Below, in pieces: positions 25,223-32,314 of a stretch of 41,471 nt of DNA. Position 1 is the first letter of the stretch. Each line of letters opens with the position of its first letter. Position numbers and translations under genes: made by a program. Where the stretch lies: NCBI GenBank assembly GCA_030039165.1, contig JASHQM010000122.1:1-41471 (forward strand). The letters run 5' to 3'. The stretch is from Candidatus Sulfotelmatobacter sp. (GTDB lineage Bacteria; Acidobacteriota; Terriglobia; Terriglobales; Acidobacteriaceae). A model generated the notes under the pieces. The model did not search any database. It was not told the origin of the DNA and saw nothing but the letters and a program-made list of their open reading frames with translations.

Positions 25223-26266
25223 TCATCTATCTGGTGAGTTCTGACTAGCAAGCACGGCGGCTCCGTAGAGCCCAGCGTCGCTTCCCAACAAGGCTCGCGT
25301 AACGATCGTGACTCGCTGACTAACATCGTCGGTTTCGGTGGAGCTTCGTTTGCCTCCGGGGACATCGGTCGTGAGAGGATCATGCGGCGCGGTGACCGCG
25401 TAGACGAGGGAGCGCTCACGCAACTCTGCGAACATGTTCGCTGCAAAAGCGTCCCATGCGCTGGAAACACCTCCGCCGATCACGTACATGTCGAGGTTCA
25501 GCACGTTGACCAGGCCCGCGAGAAGAATGCCAAGATAGCGTCCGAAGCTGCGAAAGATGTGGCGGGCAGGTTGGTCTCCTTGAATCGCAAGGTTGTAGAC
25601 TGACTTCGCTCCAAACTCAGGATCGGAGGATGCAGCCCGCGCCAACCCGGGCGCTTTTCCGCCGGCGATGGCCTCGCGCGCCATGCGCAAGATTGAACTG
25701 GCGGAGGCATATTGCTCGGCGCATCCGCGATTGCCGCAACCGCAGGGATAGCCTTCGGGTTCGACCGTCACGTGGCCGAATTCGCCCGCCATGCCGTTCA
25801 TACCGTGCCAGATTTTTCCCTTGATTACGATGCCGCCTCCGATGCCCGTTCCTAGTGTGATCACTGCCATGTTCGGCACATCCCGGGCCGCTCCCAGCCA
25901 CTGCTCACCAAGCGCGGCCACATTTGCATCGTTTTCTAGAACAACCGGCGCTCCTAAGCGGCGCTCGATTTCCGCCCGCACGGGGTATTCTTCCCATCCC
26001 GGCAAATTCGCCGATTTGCGCAGCATGCCCGTAGCCATGTCGATGATGCCCGGCACCCCGATGCCCGCACCTAGAAATCTTCCGCTACTCCTGTATTTGC
26101 CCGACAGTTGCTGAATGGCATCGCACATCTCCTGGATGACTTGGTCGCGGCCTCGAATCACCTGGGTGCCAAGCGTAATTTTCTCGAGCAATTGGCCTTC
26201 GCTCGTGACCGCCGCGATGCGCAGGTTGGTGCCGCCGAGATCGACCCCGATGGAGAATGCTGGCAT
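25223..26266 (-). CDS. ROK family sugar kinase, probable glucokinase
   Basis: The 347-residue kinase has phosphate-1 motif DLGGTNLR (9-16), GIGVPGIID, catalytic ENDANVAALGE and GTGIGGGIV. The ROK zinc signature includes GEFGHVTV and CGCGNRGCAEQYAS. No N-terminal helix-turn-helix is present, so it is an enzyme and not a NagC/XylR-type repressor. The likely reaction is ATP-dependent phosphorylation of glucose or a related hexose in the cytoplasm. On the minus strand TATAAT (26282-26277) ends ten bases before the ATG and no Shine-Dalgarno is visible, so the leader would be only a few bases. It lies 170 bases after the PQQ dehydrogenase gene start and is divergent from an MFS gene. Confidence 0.88.
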   Translation of the reverse strand: MPAFSIGVDLGGTNLRIAAVTSEGQLLEKITLGTQVIRGRDQVIQEMCDAIQQLSGKYRSSGRFLGAGIGVPGIIDMATGMLRKSANLPGWEEYPVRAEIERRLGAPVVLENDANVAALGEQWLGAARDVPNMAVITLGTGIGGGIVIKGKIWHGMNGMAGEFGHVTVEPEGYPCGCGNRGCAEQYASASSILRMAREAIAGGKAPGLARAASSDPEFGAKSVYNLAIQGDQPARHIFRSFGRYLGILLAGLVNVLNLDMYVIGGGVSSAWDAFAANMFAELRERSLVYAVTAPHDPLTTDVPGGKRSSTETDDVSQRVTIVTRALLGSDAGLYGAAVLASQNSPDR

Positions 26267-26391
26267 GGCTTACGGAATTATAGAGGAGCGACGCCAAATG
26301 CTTTTCCGGCAGCGTCCGCTCCTCTAGCCGCCCAGCATTCGAGTAAGATTATTTGAGGCTACTTCGTCACTCACCTGATCGCGACGATTGA

Positions 26392-27594
26392 ATGTCTACT
26401 AAAGCCGCTACAGCAGCCGTCCCTGACGTCGCGAAACTCGCCTTCCGCTTCGTGCTGATCATCGGCATCGTCAACCTCTTCGCCGACATGACATATGAAG
26501 GCGGGCGCAGCATCATCGGCCCGTTTCTGGGCTCGCTCGGGGCCAGCGCGACCATCGTGGGCTTCGTCGCCGGATTCGGCGAGATGGTCGGCTACGGCCT
26601 GCGTTCGGCCTCCGGCTACTTTGCCGACAGAACTCACAAATACTGGGCCATCACCTTCATCGGCTATGCGGTGAATATGCTCGCGGTGCCGGCGCTGGCG
26701 CTCGCGGGCAACTGGCCGATGGCGGCGGCGCTGATCATCGCGGAAAGAACGGGAAAAGCCATCCGTAGGCCCGCCGTCGACTCCATGCTCTCTCATGCCG
26801 GCCACTCCATCGGCCACGGATGGGTCTTCGGCCTGAACGAAGCGTTAGATCAGACCGGCGCCACGCTTGGTCCGCTGATCACCGCATGGGTGCTCTACCG
26901 CCGCGGCGGATATCCCCATGCCTTCGCTGTGCTGTTGATTTCCGCTCTGCTCTGCCTTGCCACTCTGGCTGTCGCGTGGATTCTCTATCGCCGGCCGCAG
27001 GATCTGGAAGCGGAAGCAGCGCGCGAAGCGAGCGACCGAACATTCTCGCACGCCTATTGGCTCTACCTGGCAGCGGGAGCGCTGATCGCCGCCGGATTTG
27101 CCGACTTCTCCCTGATCGCCTTTCATTTCCAGAAAAATGCAACCGTCCCCCAAGGCTTGATTCCCGTCTTTTACGCGATCGCTATGGCGACCGGGGCCAT
27201 CACCGCACCCATCCTCGGCAAGCTGCTCGACAAAATCGGCCAGCCGGTTCTCTACTTTGCCTTTGGTATTCCGGCTTTCTTCGCGCCGCTGGTTTTCTTG
27301 TTCGGACAAAATCTGGAACTCGCCGGCATGATTCTCTGGGGTTTTGGCATGGGCGCGCAGGACGCTTGCCTGAAGGCGACACTGGCTTCAGTCGTGGCCT
27401 CACAAACGCGCAGCACAGCCTATGGGGTTTTCGATACCGGGTTCGGCATCGCCTGGTTTGCCGGCAGCGCAATCATGGGCCTGCTGTACGACAAGTCCAT
27501 AATCGCCGTAGTTGCGTTCTCGATGAGCCTGCAACTTCTGTCGCTGCCTGTGCTCGCGCTTGCCGGTAAGGAACGGCGCGCCGCTCCAGCTTGA
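26392..27594 (+). CDS. MFS transporter
   Basis: The 400-residue protein has about 12 transmembrane helices in two halves. The first half contains FADMTYEGGRSIIGPFLGSLG and GYFADRTHKYWAITFIGYAVN, with the loop 2-3 motif (GYFADRTHK) of the major facilitator superfamily. The second half starts near AYWLYLAAGALIAAGFADFSLIAFHF. Relatives are annotated only as MFS transporters. The substrate cannot be read from the sequence; divergence from a ROK sugar kinase makes a sugar possible but not shown. Inner membrane. Confidence 0.88.
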   Translation: MSTKAATAAVPDVAKLAFRFVLIIGIVNLFADMTYEGGRSIIGPFLGSLGASATIVGFVAGFGEMVGYGLRSASGYFADRTHKYWAITFIGYAVNMLAVPALALAGNWPMAAALIIAERTGKAIRRPAVDSMLSHAGHSIGHGWVFGLNEALDQTGATLGPLITAWVLYRRGGYPHAFAVLLISALLCLATLAVAWILYRRPQDLEAEAAREASDRTFSHAYWLYLAAGALIAAGFADFSLIAFHFQKNATVPQGLIPVFYAIAMATGAITAPILGKLLDKIGQPVLYFAFGIPAFFAPLVFLFGQNLELAGMILWGFGMGAQDACLKATLASVVASQTRSTAYGVFDTGFGIAWFAGSAIMGLLYDKSIIAVVAFSMSLQLLSLPVLALAGKERRAAPA

Positions 27595-27667
27595 TTTCTC
27601 TCTTTCGAAAGCACGCATAACTGGCAATCGGTAAACTGGGTTCAACTTTCACGGTTTTGTGGGGAAC

Positions 27668-28249
27668 ATGAATCGCTTACATCAATGGCTGTGCCGTTCT
27701 GAGCGCTGGCGCAGCACCGTCGCACAGAGACTTCCCTGGGCAATCGGTAACACGGATTTAGGCCCGAACGTTCTGGAAATCGGCCCTGGCCCGGGGCTTA
27801 CGACAGACTTTCTGCGAACCTCAGTGCCTCGCCTTACTGCACTGGAGATCGATCCGATATTGGCAGCTGCTCTGAGTTCGCGCCTGAAAGGAAGCAACGT
27901 CCGGATCATCGAAGGGGATGCGACCCGAATGCCTTTTGCAGACGCGGAGTTTTCGGCTGCAGTTTCCTTCACCATGTTGCATCACGTTCCTTCCCGCGAA
28001 CTGCAAAACAGGGTGCTCGCGGAAGTGCTCCGGGTTTTGAACCCGGGTGGGTTTTTCGCGGGCTGCGACAGCCTTCAGGGCTGGTTTATGAGGCTCATTC
28101 ATATCGGCGACACGCTTGTTCCGGTGAATCCCGATACTTTCGGCGGACGATTGCAGAGCGCCGGCTTCGAAGTGTTGGAGGTGCAGAAGAACGCGCAGGC
28201 ATTCCGATTCCGTGCTCGACGGCCATTGATATCACCGGTCAAAACATGA
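27668..28249 (+). CDS. Class I SAM-dependent methyltransferase
   Basis: The 193-residue protein has the SAM-binding motif VLEIGPGPGLTTDFL (about residues 37-51), an acidic residue after strand 2 (ALEIDP), GDATRMPFADAEFSAAVS and LHHVP with the following EVLRVLNPGGFF, all typical of the methyltransferase type 11 family. The substrate is unknown. The frame opens with GTG at 27659, but the ATG at 27668, preceded by GGGGA, begins a more natural N-terminus. It is a cytoplasmic protein between the MFS gene and the small exported ORF, on the same strand. Confidence 0.85.
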   Translation: MNRLHQWLCRSERWRSTVAQRLPWAIGNTDLGPNVLEIGPGPGLTTDFLRTSVPRLTALEIDPILAAALSSRLKGSNVRIIEGDATRMPFADAEFSAAVSFTMLHHVPSRELQNRVLAEVLRVLNPGGFFAGCDSLQGWFMRLIHIGDTLVPVNPDTFGGRLQSAGFEVLEVQKNAQAFRFRARRPLISPVKT

Positions 28250-28293
28250 ATCGGAAGTGAAACCGAGCAGCTGTGATGATTCGAGGAGTTTCC

Positions 28294-28458
28294 ATGAACA
28301 GATTAAGCCCGATTCACAAGTGCAGCGCGGCGAAATCCGCCATTCTCGCCCTTTTGTTCGGCTTTGCATTCGCAACCAACGTTCTTATTGCAGCTAACTC
28401 CGATTCGTGTGCGACGAATTCGGAAAATCGGCGACTCCGAAAGGATGTTACGTCATGA
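28294..28458 (+). CDS. Small exported peptide, translationally coupled to the YVTN gene
   Basis: A 54-residue frame starts at ATG 28294, with GAGGAG five bases upstream, one of the best ribosome binding sites in the window. It has a basic start, a hydrophobic stretch (about residues 15-33, SAILALLFGFAFATNVLIA) and a polar tail with one cysteine. It looks like a signal peptide with a short tail. Its stop overlaps the next gene's ATG (ATGA at 28455-28458). It may be a real small protein, a leader that sets translation of the propeller gene, or the remnant of a longer one. I recognise no family. Confidence 0.5.
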   Translation: MNRLSPIHKCSAAKSAILALLFGFAFATNVLIAANSDSCATNSENRRLRKDVTS

Positions 28459-29462
28459 AGCTTAGGGCCTTGCTATTCATTCTCGCTGTTTTGTTGCTGG
28501 GGACGACTGGTCTCGATGCACAAACTGCTCCGCACAGCGCCTTGCTGATCCTGGCCAAAGAGGATAACGCACTTGTTATCGTCGATCCTGCCAGCCTGAA
28601 AGTGACGGCCAAATTGCCGGTCGGTCCTGATCCGCACGAGGTGATCGCTTCGCCCGACGGTACCACTGCCTACATCTCTAACTACGGCGGCGGCGCATAC
28701 AACACGCTCACCGTGGTTGATCTGGCTGCAAGAAAAGTTTTGCCCGTCATCGATCTCGGCGCTCTGCGTGGGCCGCATGGACTGGCCTACGCGGGCGGCA
28801 GAGTATGGTTTACGGCTGAGGCTGCCAAGGCCATCGGCAGCTACGATCCCGCCACAAAGAATGTCGATTGGATCATGGGCACTGGCCAAAATCGTACCCA
28901 CATGATCTACGTTTCTCCCGGCCTCAACCAGATTGTCACCACGAACGTCAGTTCCGCCAGCGTCAGCATCATGGAAAAGATCGGCGGTGCTGCTGCCACG
29001 GGGCCGTCCAATGGAGACTGGAAGGAAACCGTCGTCGCCGTCGGTCGCGGATCAGAGGGATTTGACGTTTCTCCCGAGGGCAAGCAAATCTGGGTCGCCA
29101 ACGCAGTTGACGGAACAGTCTCGATCATTGATCTGGCCAGCAAGAAGGTCATCGACACTCTTGCCGCCAACGTCAAGGGAGCGAACCGGCTGAAGTTTAC
29201 CCCAGATGGCAAGCTTGCGTTTATTTCGAGCCTTAGCAAGCCCGATGTCGCCGTTTTCGACCGAGTCACCAGAAAAGAAGTGAAACGTATCAAAGTGGGA
29301 GATGGTGCTGCCGGCATTCTTATGCAACCCGACGGTTCGCGCGCCTACGTAGCCTGCTCGCCTGATGGATACGTCGCGGTAATCGATCTGCATTCGCTCG
29401 AAGTTGTAGGCCGCATCGAAGCCGGGCAGGGACCTGACGGCCTCGCGTGGGCCAGCCACTAA
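28455..29462 (+). CDS. Secreted YVTN/YncE-like beta-propeller protein
   Basis: The 335-residue protein has a signal peptide (1-22, cleavage near LDAQ) and repeated YVTN-type blades: ALVIVDPASLKVTAKLPVGPDPHEVIASPDG, TAYISNYGG, TVVDLAARKVLPVIDLG, GFDVSPEGKQIWVANAVDG, SIIDLASKKVIDTL and AYVACSPDGYVAVIDLHS. Such propellers bind DNA, cofactors or protein partners in different relatives; no specific ligand is indicated. The ATG at 28455 overlaps the stop of the small upstream ORF, so translation is probably coupled. An in-frame start at 28407 would lack a signal peptide at its N-terminus. Periplasmic or secreted. Confidence 0.85.
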   Translation: MKLRALLFILAVLLLGTTGLDAQTAPHSALLILAKEDNALVIVDPASLKVTAKLPVGPDPHEVIASPDGTTAYISNYGGGAYNTLTVVDLAARKVLPVIDLGALRGPHGLAYAGGRVWFTAEAAKAIGSYDPATKNVDWIMGTGQNRTHMIYVSPGLNQIVTTNVSSASVSIMEKIGGAAATGPSNGDWKETVVAVGRGSEGFDVSPEGKQIWVANAVDGTVSIIDLASKKVIDTLAANVKGANRLKFTPDGKLAFISSLSKPDVAVFDRVTRKEVKRIKVGDGAAGILMQPDGSRAYVACSPDGYVAVIDLHSLEVVGRIEAGQGPDGLAWASH

Positions 29463-29633
29463 AGCGGAAACACACAACACTACTGCCGGGTGGAAACTGG
29501 TGATTCGCGATTCCTTGAAAGGATGGGGAGCGCGTCGGGCCGTCAAGAAGAACGAAACCAATTAGCCAATTCGCGGCTTTCGGCAGCCCAAAGCCCGCAA
29601 AAGCATAACGCTGGATTCCTGCCTAAATATGCC

Positions 29634-29663
29634 TTGACACGTATATGCCAGTTAGGGTATATT
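29634..29663 (+). promoter_or_regulatory. Strong sigma70-like promoter for the ArsR operon, leaderless
   Basis: TTGACA (29634-29639) and TATATT (29658-29663) are separated by 18 bases. The ATG at 29670 lies six bases after the -10 box, so transcription should begin at or next to the A of the ATG. GTATAT occurs twice as a direct repeat with a 16-base period (29641-29646, 29657-29662), and the stretch is partly symmetric, so an ArsR operator probably overlaps the promoter. Confidence 0.75.
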
Positions 29664-29669
29664 AGAAGC

Positions 29670-30029
29670 ATGGACTCCGCCTTCGAAATCATTGCTGAGC
29701 CGAACCGCCGCGCGATATTGAGCCTGCTGGCCACCTCGCAACAGTCGGTGGGAGAGATTGAGCGCCAGCTTCGTATGCCGCAGCCGATGGTCTCAAAGCA
29801 TCTGCGAGTGCTGCGCGAATCCGGTTTCGTGGAATCCACGGTGGACGCCCAGCGCCGCCTCTATCGTCTGAAACCTGAACCCTTTAAAGAGGTCGACAAC
29901 TGGCTGGCACAGTTCCGCCGCTTCTGGTCCGCTCACGTCGATGCACTTGAGCGCCACCTCGACCGTATGAATAAATCAACGCCAACGAAGGGAAAAACAA
30001 CTAAGAAGACGACCCAACCCAAACCCTGA
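29670..30029 (+). CDS. ArsR family transcriptional regulator
   Basis: The 119-residue protein is a winged helix-turn-helix regulator: IIAEPNRRAILSLLATSQQSVGEIERQL, then recognition helix PQPMVSKHLRVLRESGFV, then wing DAQRRLYRLKPEPF. The metal-binding ELCVCDL motif of ArsR/SmtB sensors is missing, so it is the SdpR/YczG-like kind often paired with SRPBCC genes. The lysine-rich tail is disordered. The frame stays open far upstream, but the promoter directly before 29670 and the family length decide this start. It heads the apparent operon with the VOC (20 bases on) and SRPBCC genes and probably represses it. The effector is unknown. Confidence 0.9.
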   Translation: MDSAFEIIAEPNRRAILSLLATSQQSVGEIERQLRMPQPMVSKHLRVLRESGFVESTVDAQRRLYRLKPEPFKEVDNWLAQFRRFWSAHVDALERHLDRMNKSTPTKGKTTKKTTQPKP

Positions 30030-30049
30030 AGTGACAAAGGAGAAGATAA

Positions 30050-30442
30050 ATGAAGATCAAGTTGACCAGCGTATATGTGGATGATCAGGAGAAGGCCCTC
30101 CGCTTCTACACCCAAGTGCTAGGTTTCGTGAAGAAGGCCGATTTCAGCAACGGGCCATATCGCTGGTTGACTGTGGCCTCGGCTGACGAACCCGACGGCA
30201 CGGAGCTGCAGTTGGCCCGGAACGACAACCCCGCGGCGAAAGCGTATCAGCAGGCGATTTTTCAACAGAACCAGCCTGCGGCCATGTTCTTCACTGACAA
30301 CGTCAAAGGCGATTACGAGCGGATCAAGGCCCGCGGCGCCGAATTTACCATGCCACCCACGGACGTAACGGGCTCCACTATCGCTATGTTGAAAGACACT
30401 TGCGGCAACCTGATTCAGGTCACCGAGCTGAAGCGCTGGTAG
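30050..30442 (+). CDS. VOC superfamily (glyoxalase/dioxygenase-like) protein
   Basis: The 130-residue protein shows the two babb modules of the VOC fold: VYVDDQEKALRFYTQVLGF at the start, GTELQLARND mid-chain, AMFFTDNVKGDYERIKARGAEF opening the second half, and DTCGNLIQVTEL at the end. Two of the usual metal-binding positions are glutamates (in GTELQL and VTEL); the first, usually histidine, is not evident. Function is therefore open: a glyoxalase-like lyase, a dioxygenase or an antibiotic-binding protein. AAGGAG lies before the ATG. It is the second gene of the ArsR operon. Cytoplasmic. Confidence 0.88.
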   Translation: MKIKLTSVYVDDQEKALRFYTQVLGFVKKADFSNGPYRWLTVASADEPDGTELQLARNDNPAAKAYQQAIFQQNQPAAMFFTDNVKGDYERIKARGAEFTMPPTDVTGSTIAMLKDTCGNLIQVTELKRW

Positions 30443-30458
30443 GACGAGGAGACGAGAG

Positions 30459-30980
30459 ATGAACGTTCACGAGCAATACGAACCGGGTCCGGCAAACGCT
30501 GCGCAAGTACGAAAAGATGGCGACAAGTGGACGCTCATTCTCGTCCGAGAGCTGCGCCACTCGCCGGAGAATGTCTGGCAGGCACTGACCGACCCGGCGC
30601 ATTTGCGCGAGTGGGCTCCTTTTGTGACCGATGGAAACCTGGGGACGGTTGGAGCGGTGAATCTCACTTGGGTCGGAAATCCCAAGCCTATCGAAACAAC
30701 AGTAACCCGATCCGACGCCCCTAAGCTGCTTGAGTACGGCGATATGCGGTGGGAACTCGAAGCCGTCGGCCCTGGAACCCGTCTCACGCTCTGGCATCAA
30801 ATCGATCGCCGCTTTATCTCCTGGGGCGCCGCGGGTTGGCACATCTCTCTTGACGTTCTGGATCGCTTGCTTAGCGGAAATCCCATCGGCCGCATCGCCG
30901 GCCCTGATGCGATGAAGTTCGGCTGGCAGCGATTGGTTGCCGAGTACTCTAAACAGTTCGGCATCGAGGCGCCCAAGTGA
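30459..30980 (+). CDS. SRPBCC (AHSA1/START-like) protein
   Basis: The 173-residue protein has the AHSA1 subgroup signature: LVRELRHSPENVWQALTDPAHLREWAPF near the start, then WELEAVGPGTRLTLWHQI and the C-terminal helix GWQRLVAEYSKQF. This fold has a deep hydrophobic pocket for a small ligand; the ligand here is unknown. GAGGAG precedes the ATG. It follows the VOC gene by 16 bases. ArsR plus SRPBCC pairs are frequent in soil bacteria, where ArsR represses the pair. Confidence 0.88.
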   Translation: MNVHEQYEPGPANAAQVRKDGDKWTLILVRELRHSPENVWQALTDPAHLREWAPFVTDGNLGTVGAVNLTWVGNPKPIETTVTRSDAPKLLEYGDMRWELEAVGPGTRLTLWHQIDRRFISWGAAGWHISLDVLDRLLSGNPIGRIAGPDAMKFGWQRLVAEYSKQFGIEAPK

Positions 30981-31120
30981 CCGCCCACGGCGGGACAGTA
31001 GCCACGGCGTCCCTCCGCCTGTCGAAAGGATGCCTTCTACGGCTGATCGGAATCCTGCATATATCAAGGAAAAACGTATAGGGAACCAGAGACGGAACAT
31101 CAACTCCAAGGAGTAACATC

Positions 31121-31390
<270 letters not shown>

Positions 31391-31395
31391 CAATT

Positions 31396-31956
31396 ATGGC
31401 AAACGTGACTCTTCCCAAGAAACAGCTTGAAGAATTACTCAAAGCATTGAAAGATCGTTTTGAGCAAAACATGGAGCGCCACAGAGGTCTTGAATGGACT
31501 CAGGTTCAGGCAAAACTGGGAGCCGATGCCCAAAAACTGTTTTCACTCAACGAAATGGAAAGAACGGGCGGTGAGCCGGATGTTGTTGGCCACGAGAAAA
31601 AGTCGGGCGAATACATTTTTTATGACTGCTCAGCGGAAAGTCCGCACGGCCGCAGAAGTCTTTGCTACGACGGTGAAGCGCTGCAATCGAGGAAAGAAAA
31701 TAAACCAAAAGGCAGCGCGATTGATATGGCCACCGCCATGGGCATTGAGCTCTTAACTGAAGAGCAGTATCGAGAGCTGCAGAAGCTTGGAGTGTTCGAC
31801 CCAAAAACGTCGAGCTGGGTGAAAACCCCTTCGAAAATCAGAAAACTCGGCGGCGCACTCTTTTGCGATCGCCGCTTCGATACAGTTTTCGTTTATCACA
31901 ACGGTGCGGACTCCTACTACGCGGCCAGGGGCTTCCGTGGGTGCCTGAGGGTCTAG
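31396..31956 (+). CDS. DUF4256-like protein
   Basis: The 186-residue protein resembles the DUF4256 family: LEWTQVQAKLGADAQKLFSLNEMERTGGEPDVVGH, then YIFYDCSAESPHGRRSLCYDGEAL, then DMATAMGIELLTEEQYRELQKLG and a final region with SSWVKTP, LGGALFCDRRFDTVFVYHNGADSYYAARGFRG. No signal peptide is present, so it is cytoplasmic. No activity is known to me. The ATG at 31396 follows the two-helix gene's stop by five bases. A TTG start at 31321 would overlap that gene and add 25 unlike residues. Confidence 0.8.
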   Translation: MANVTLPKKQLEELLKALKDRFEQNMERHRGLEWTQVQAKLGADAQKLFSLNEMERTGGEPDVVGHEKKSGEYIFYDCSAESPHGRRSLCYDGEALQSRKENKPKGSAIDMATAMGIELLTEEQYRELQKLGVFDPKTSSWVKTPSKIRKLGGALFCDRRFDTVFVYHNGADSYYAARGFRGCLRV

Positions 31957-32146
31957 ATTTGGACCGTTGAACATCCCCGCTCAACCAAAACCGGTATTGA
32001 GTGCATCATCCGTCGGGATCCCGTGTTTTTCTTACCGCCACTTCCCTCTACGCCTGATTTCTTGTCTGATTCCCGGATTTTTTCGAGGCTTTAATTATGT
32101 GCCCATGGAGTTTGCAACCGCTAGACCAGCGCGGGACACACGCGGG

Positions 32147-32162
32147 TGTGATGTCAGTCACA
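32147..32162 (+). promoter_or_regulatory. Perfect Crp/Fnr-type operator, TGTGA-N6-TCACA
   Basis: TGTGATGTCAGTCACA matches both half-sites of the classical Crp consensus. Centre is 32154.5. A -10-like GATTAT (32184-32189) lies 22 bases after its end, compatible with class II activation and a start near 32196. It shares 11 of 16 bases with the site at 34643-34658 before RIC. The nearest candidate protein is the Crp/Fnr regulator at 33898. Confidence 0.65.
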
Positions 32163-32189
32163 GACTCCCAGAGCAGGGCCTGCGATTAT

Positions 32190-32214
32190 GAAAATGAAAT
32201 TCAATTTCATTTTG
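32190..32214 (+). promoter_or_regulatory. Fur-box-like palindrome before the porin
   Basis: AAAATGAAATT (32191-32201), C, AATTTCATTTT (32203-32213) is a perfect 11-bp inverted repeat about one central base. Read as hexamers it is GAAAAT GAAATT C AATTTC ATTTTG, the layout of a Fur box (GATAAT-like units in two directions). The core TGAAATT-C-AATTTCA has the 7-1-7 form. It lies over the predicted transcription start, a usual position for repression. Confidence 0.6.
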
Positions 32215-32314
32215 GATTCGCGGATGCCGCCATTTTATTTCGCATTATTTGACGTGATGCAGTTGGGAAGAAGATCTATGCCATGGACCAGCGGCGCCCG
32301 CCAGGGAAGGCTTC

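Larger units (their letters stand above)
31957..32314 (+). other. Long regulatory intergenic region before the porin, 358 bp
   Basis: No gene is seen. The first 180 bases hold nothing I can name, apart from CACAC-GCGG-GTGTG (32137-32150), a small hairpin touching the Crp/Fnr site. The second half holds a perfect TGTGA-N6-TCACA site and a Fur-like palindrome. If the activator sits at -41.5, the start of transcription is near 32196 and the leader is about 119 bases. Confidence 0.6.

Noticed and set aside
26820..27569. 249-residue plus frame inside the MFS gene
   Set aside because: Out-of-frame shadow; Arg/Ser-rich with no membrane helices, while the MFS frame has twelve.
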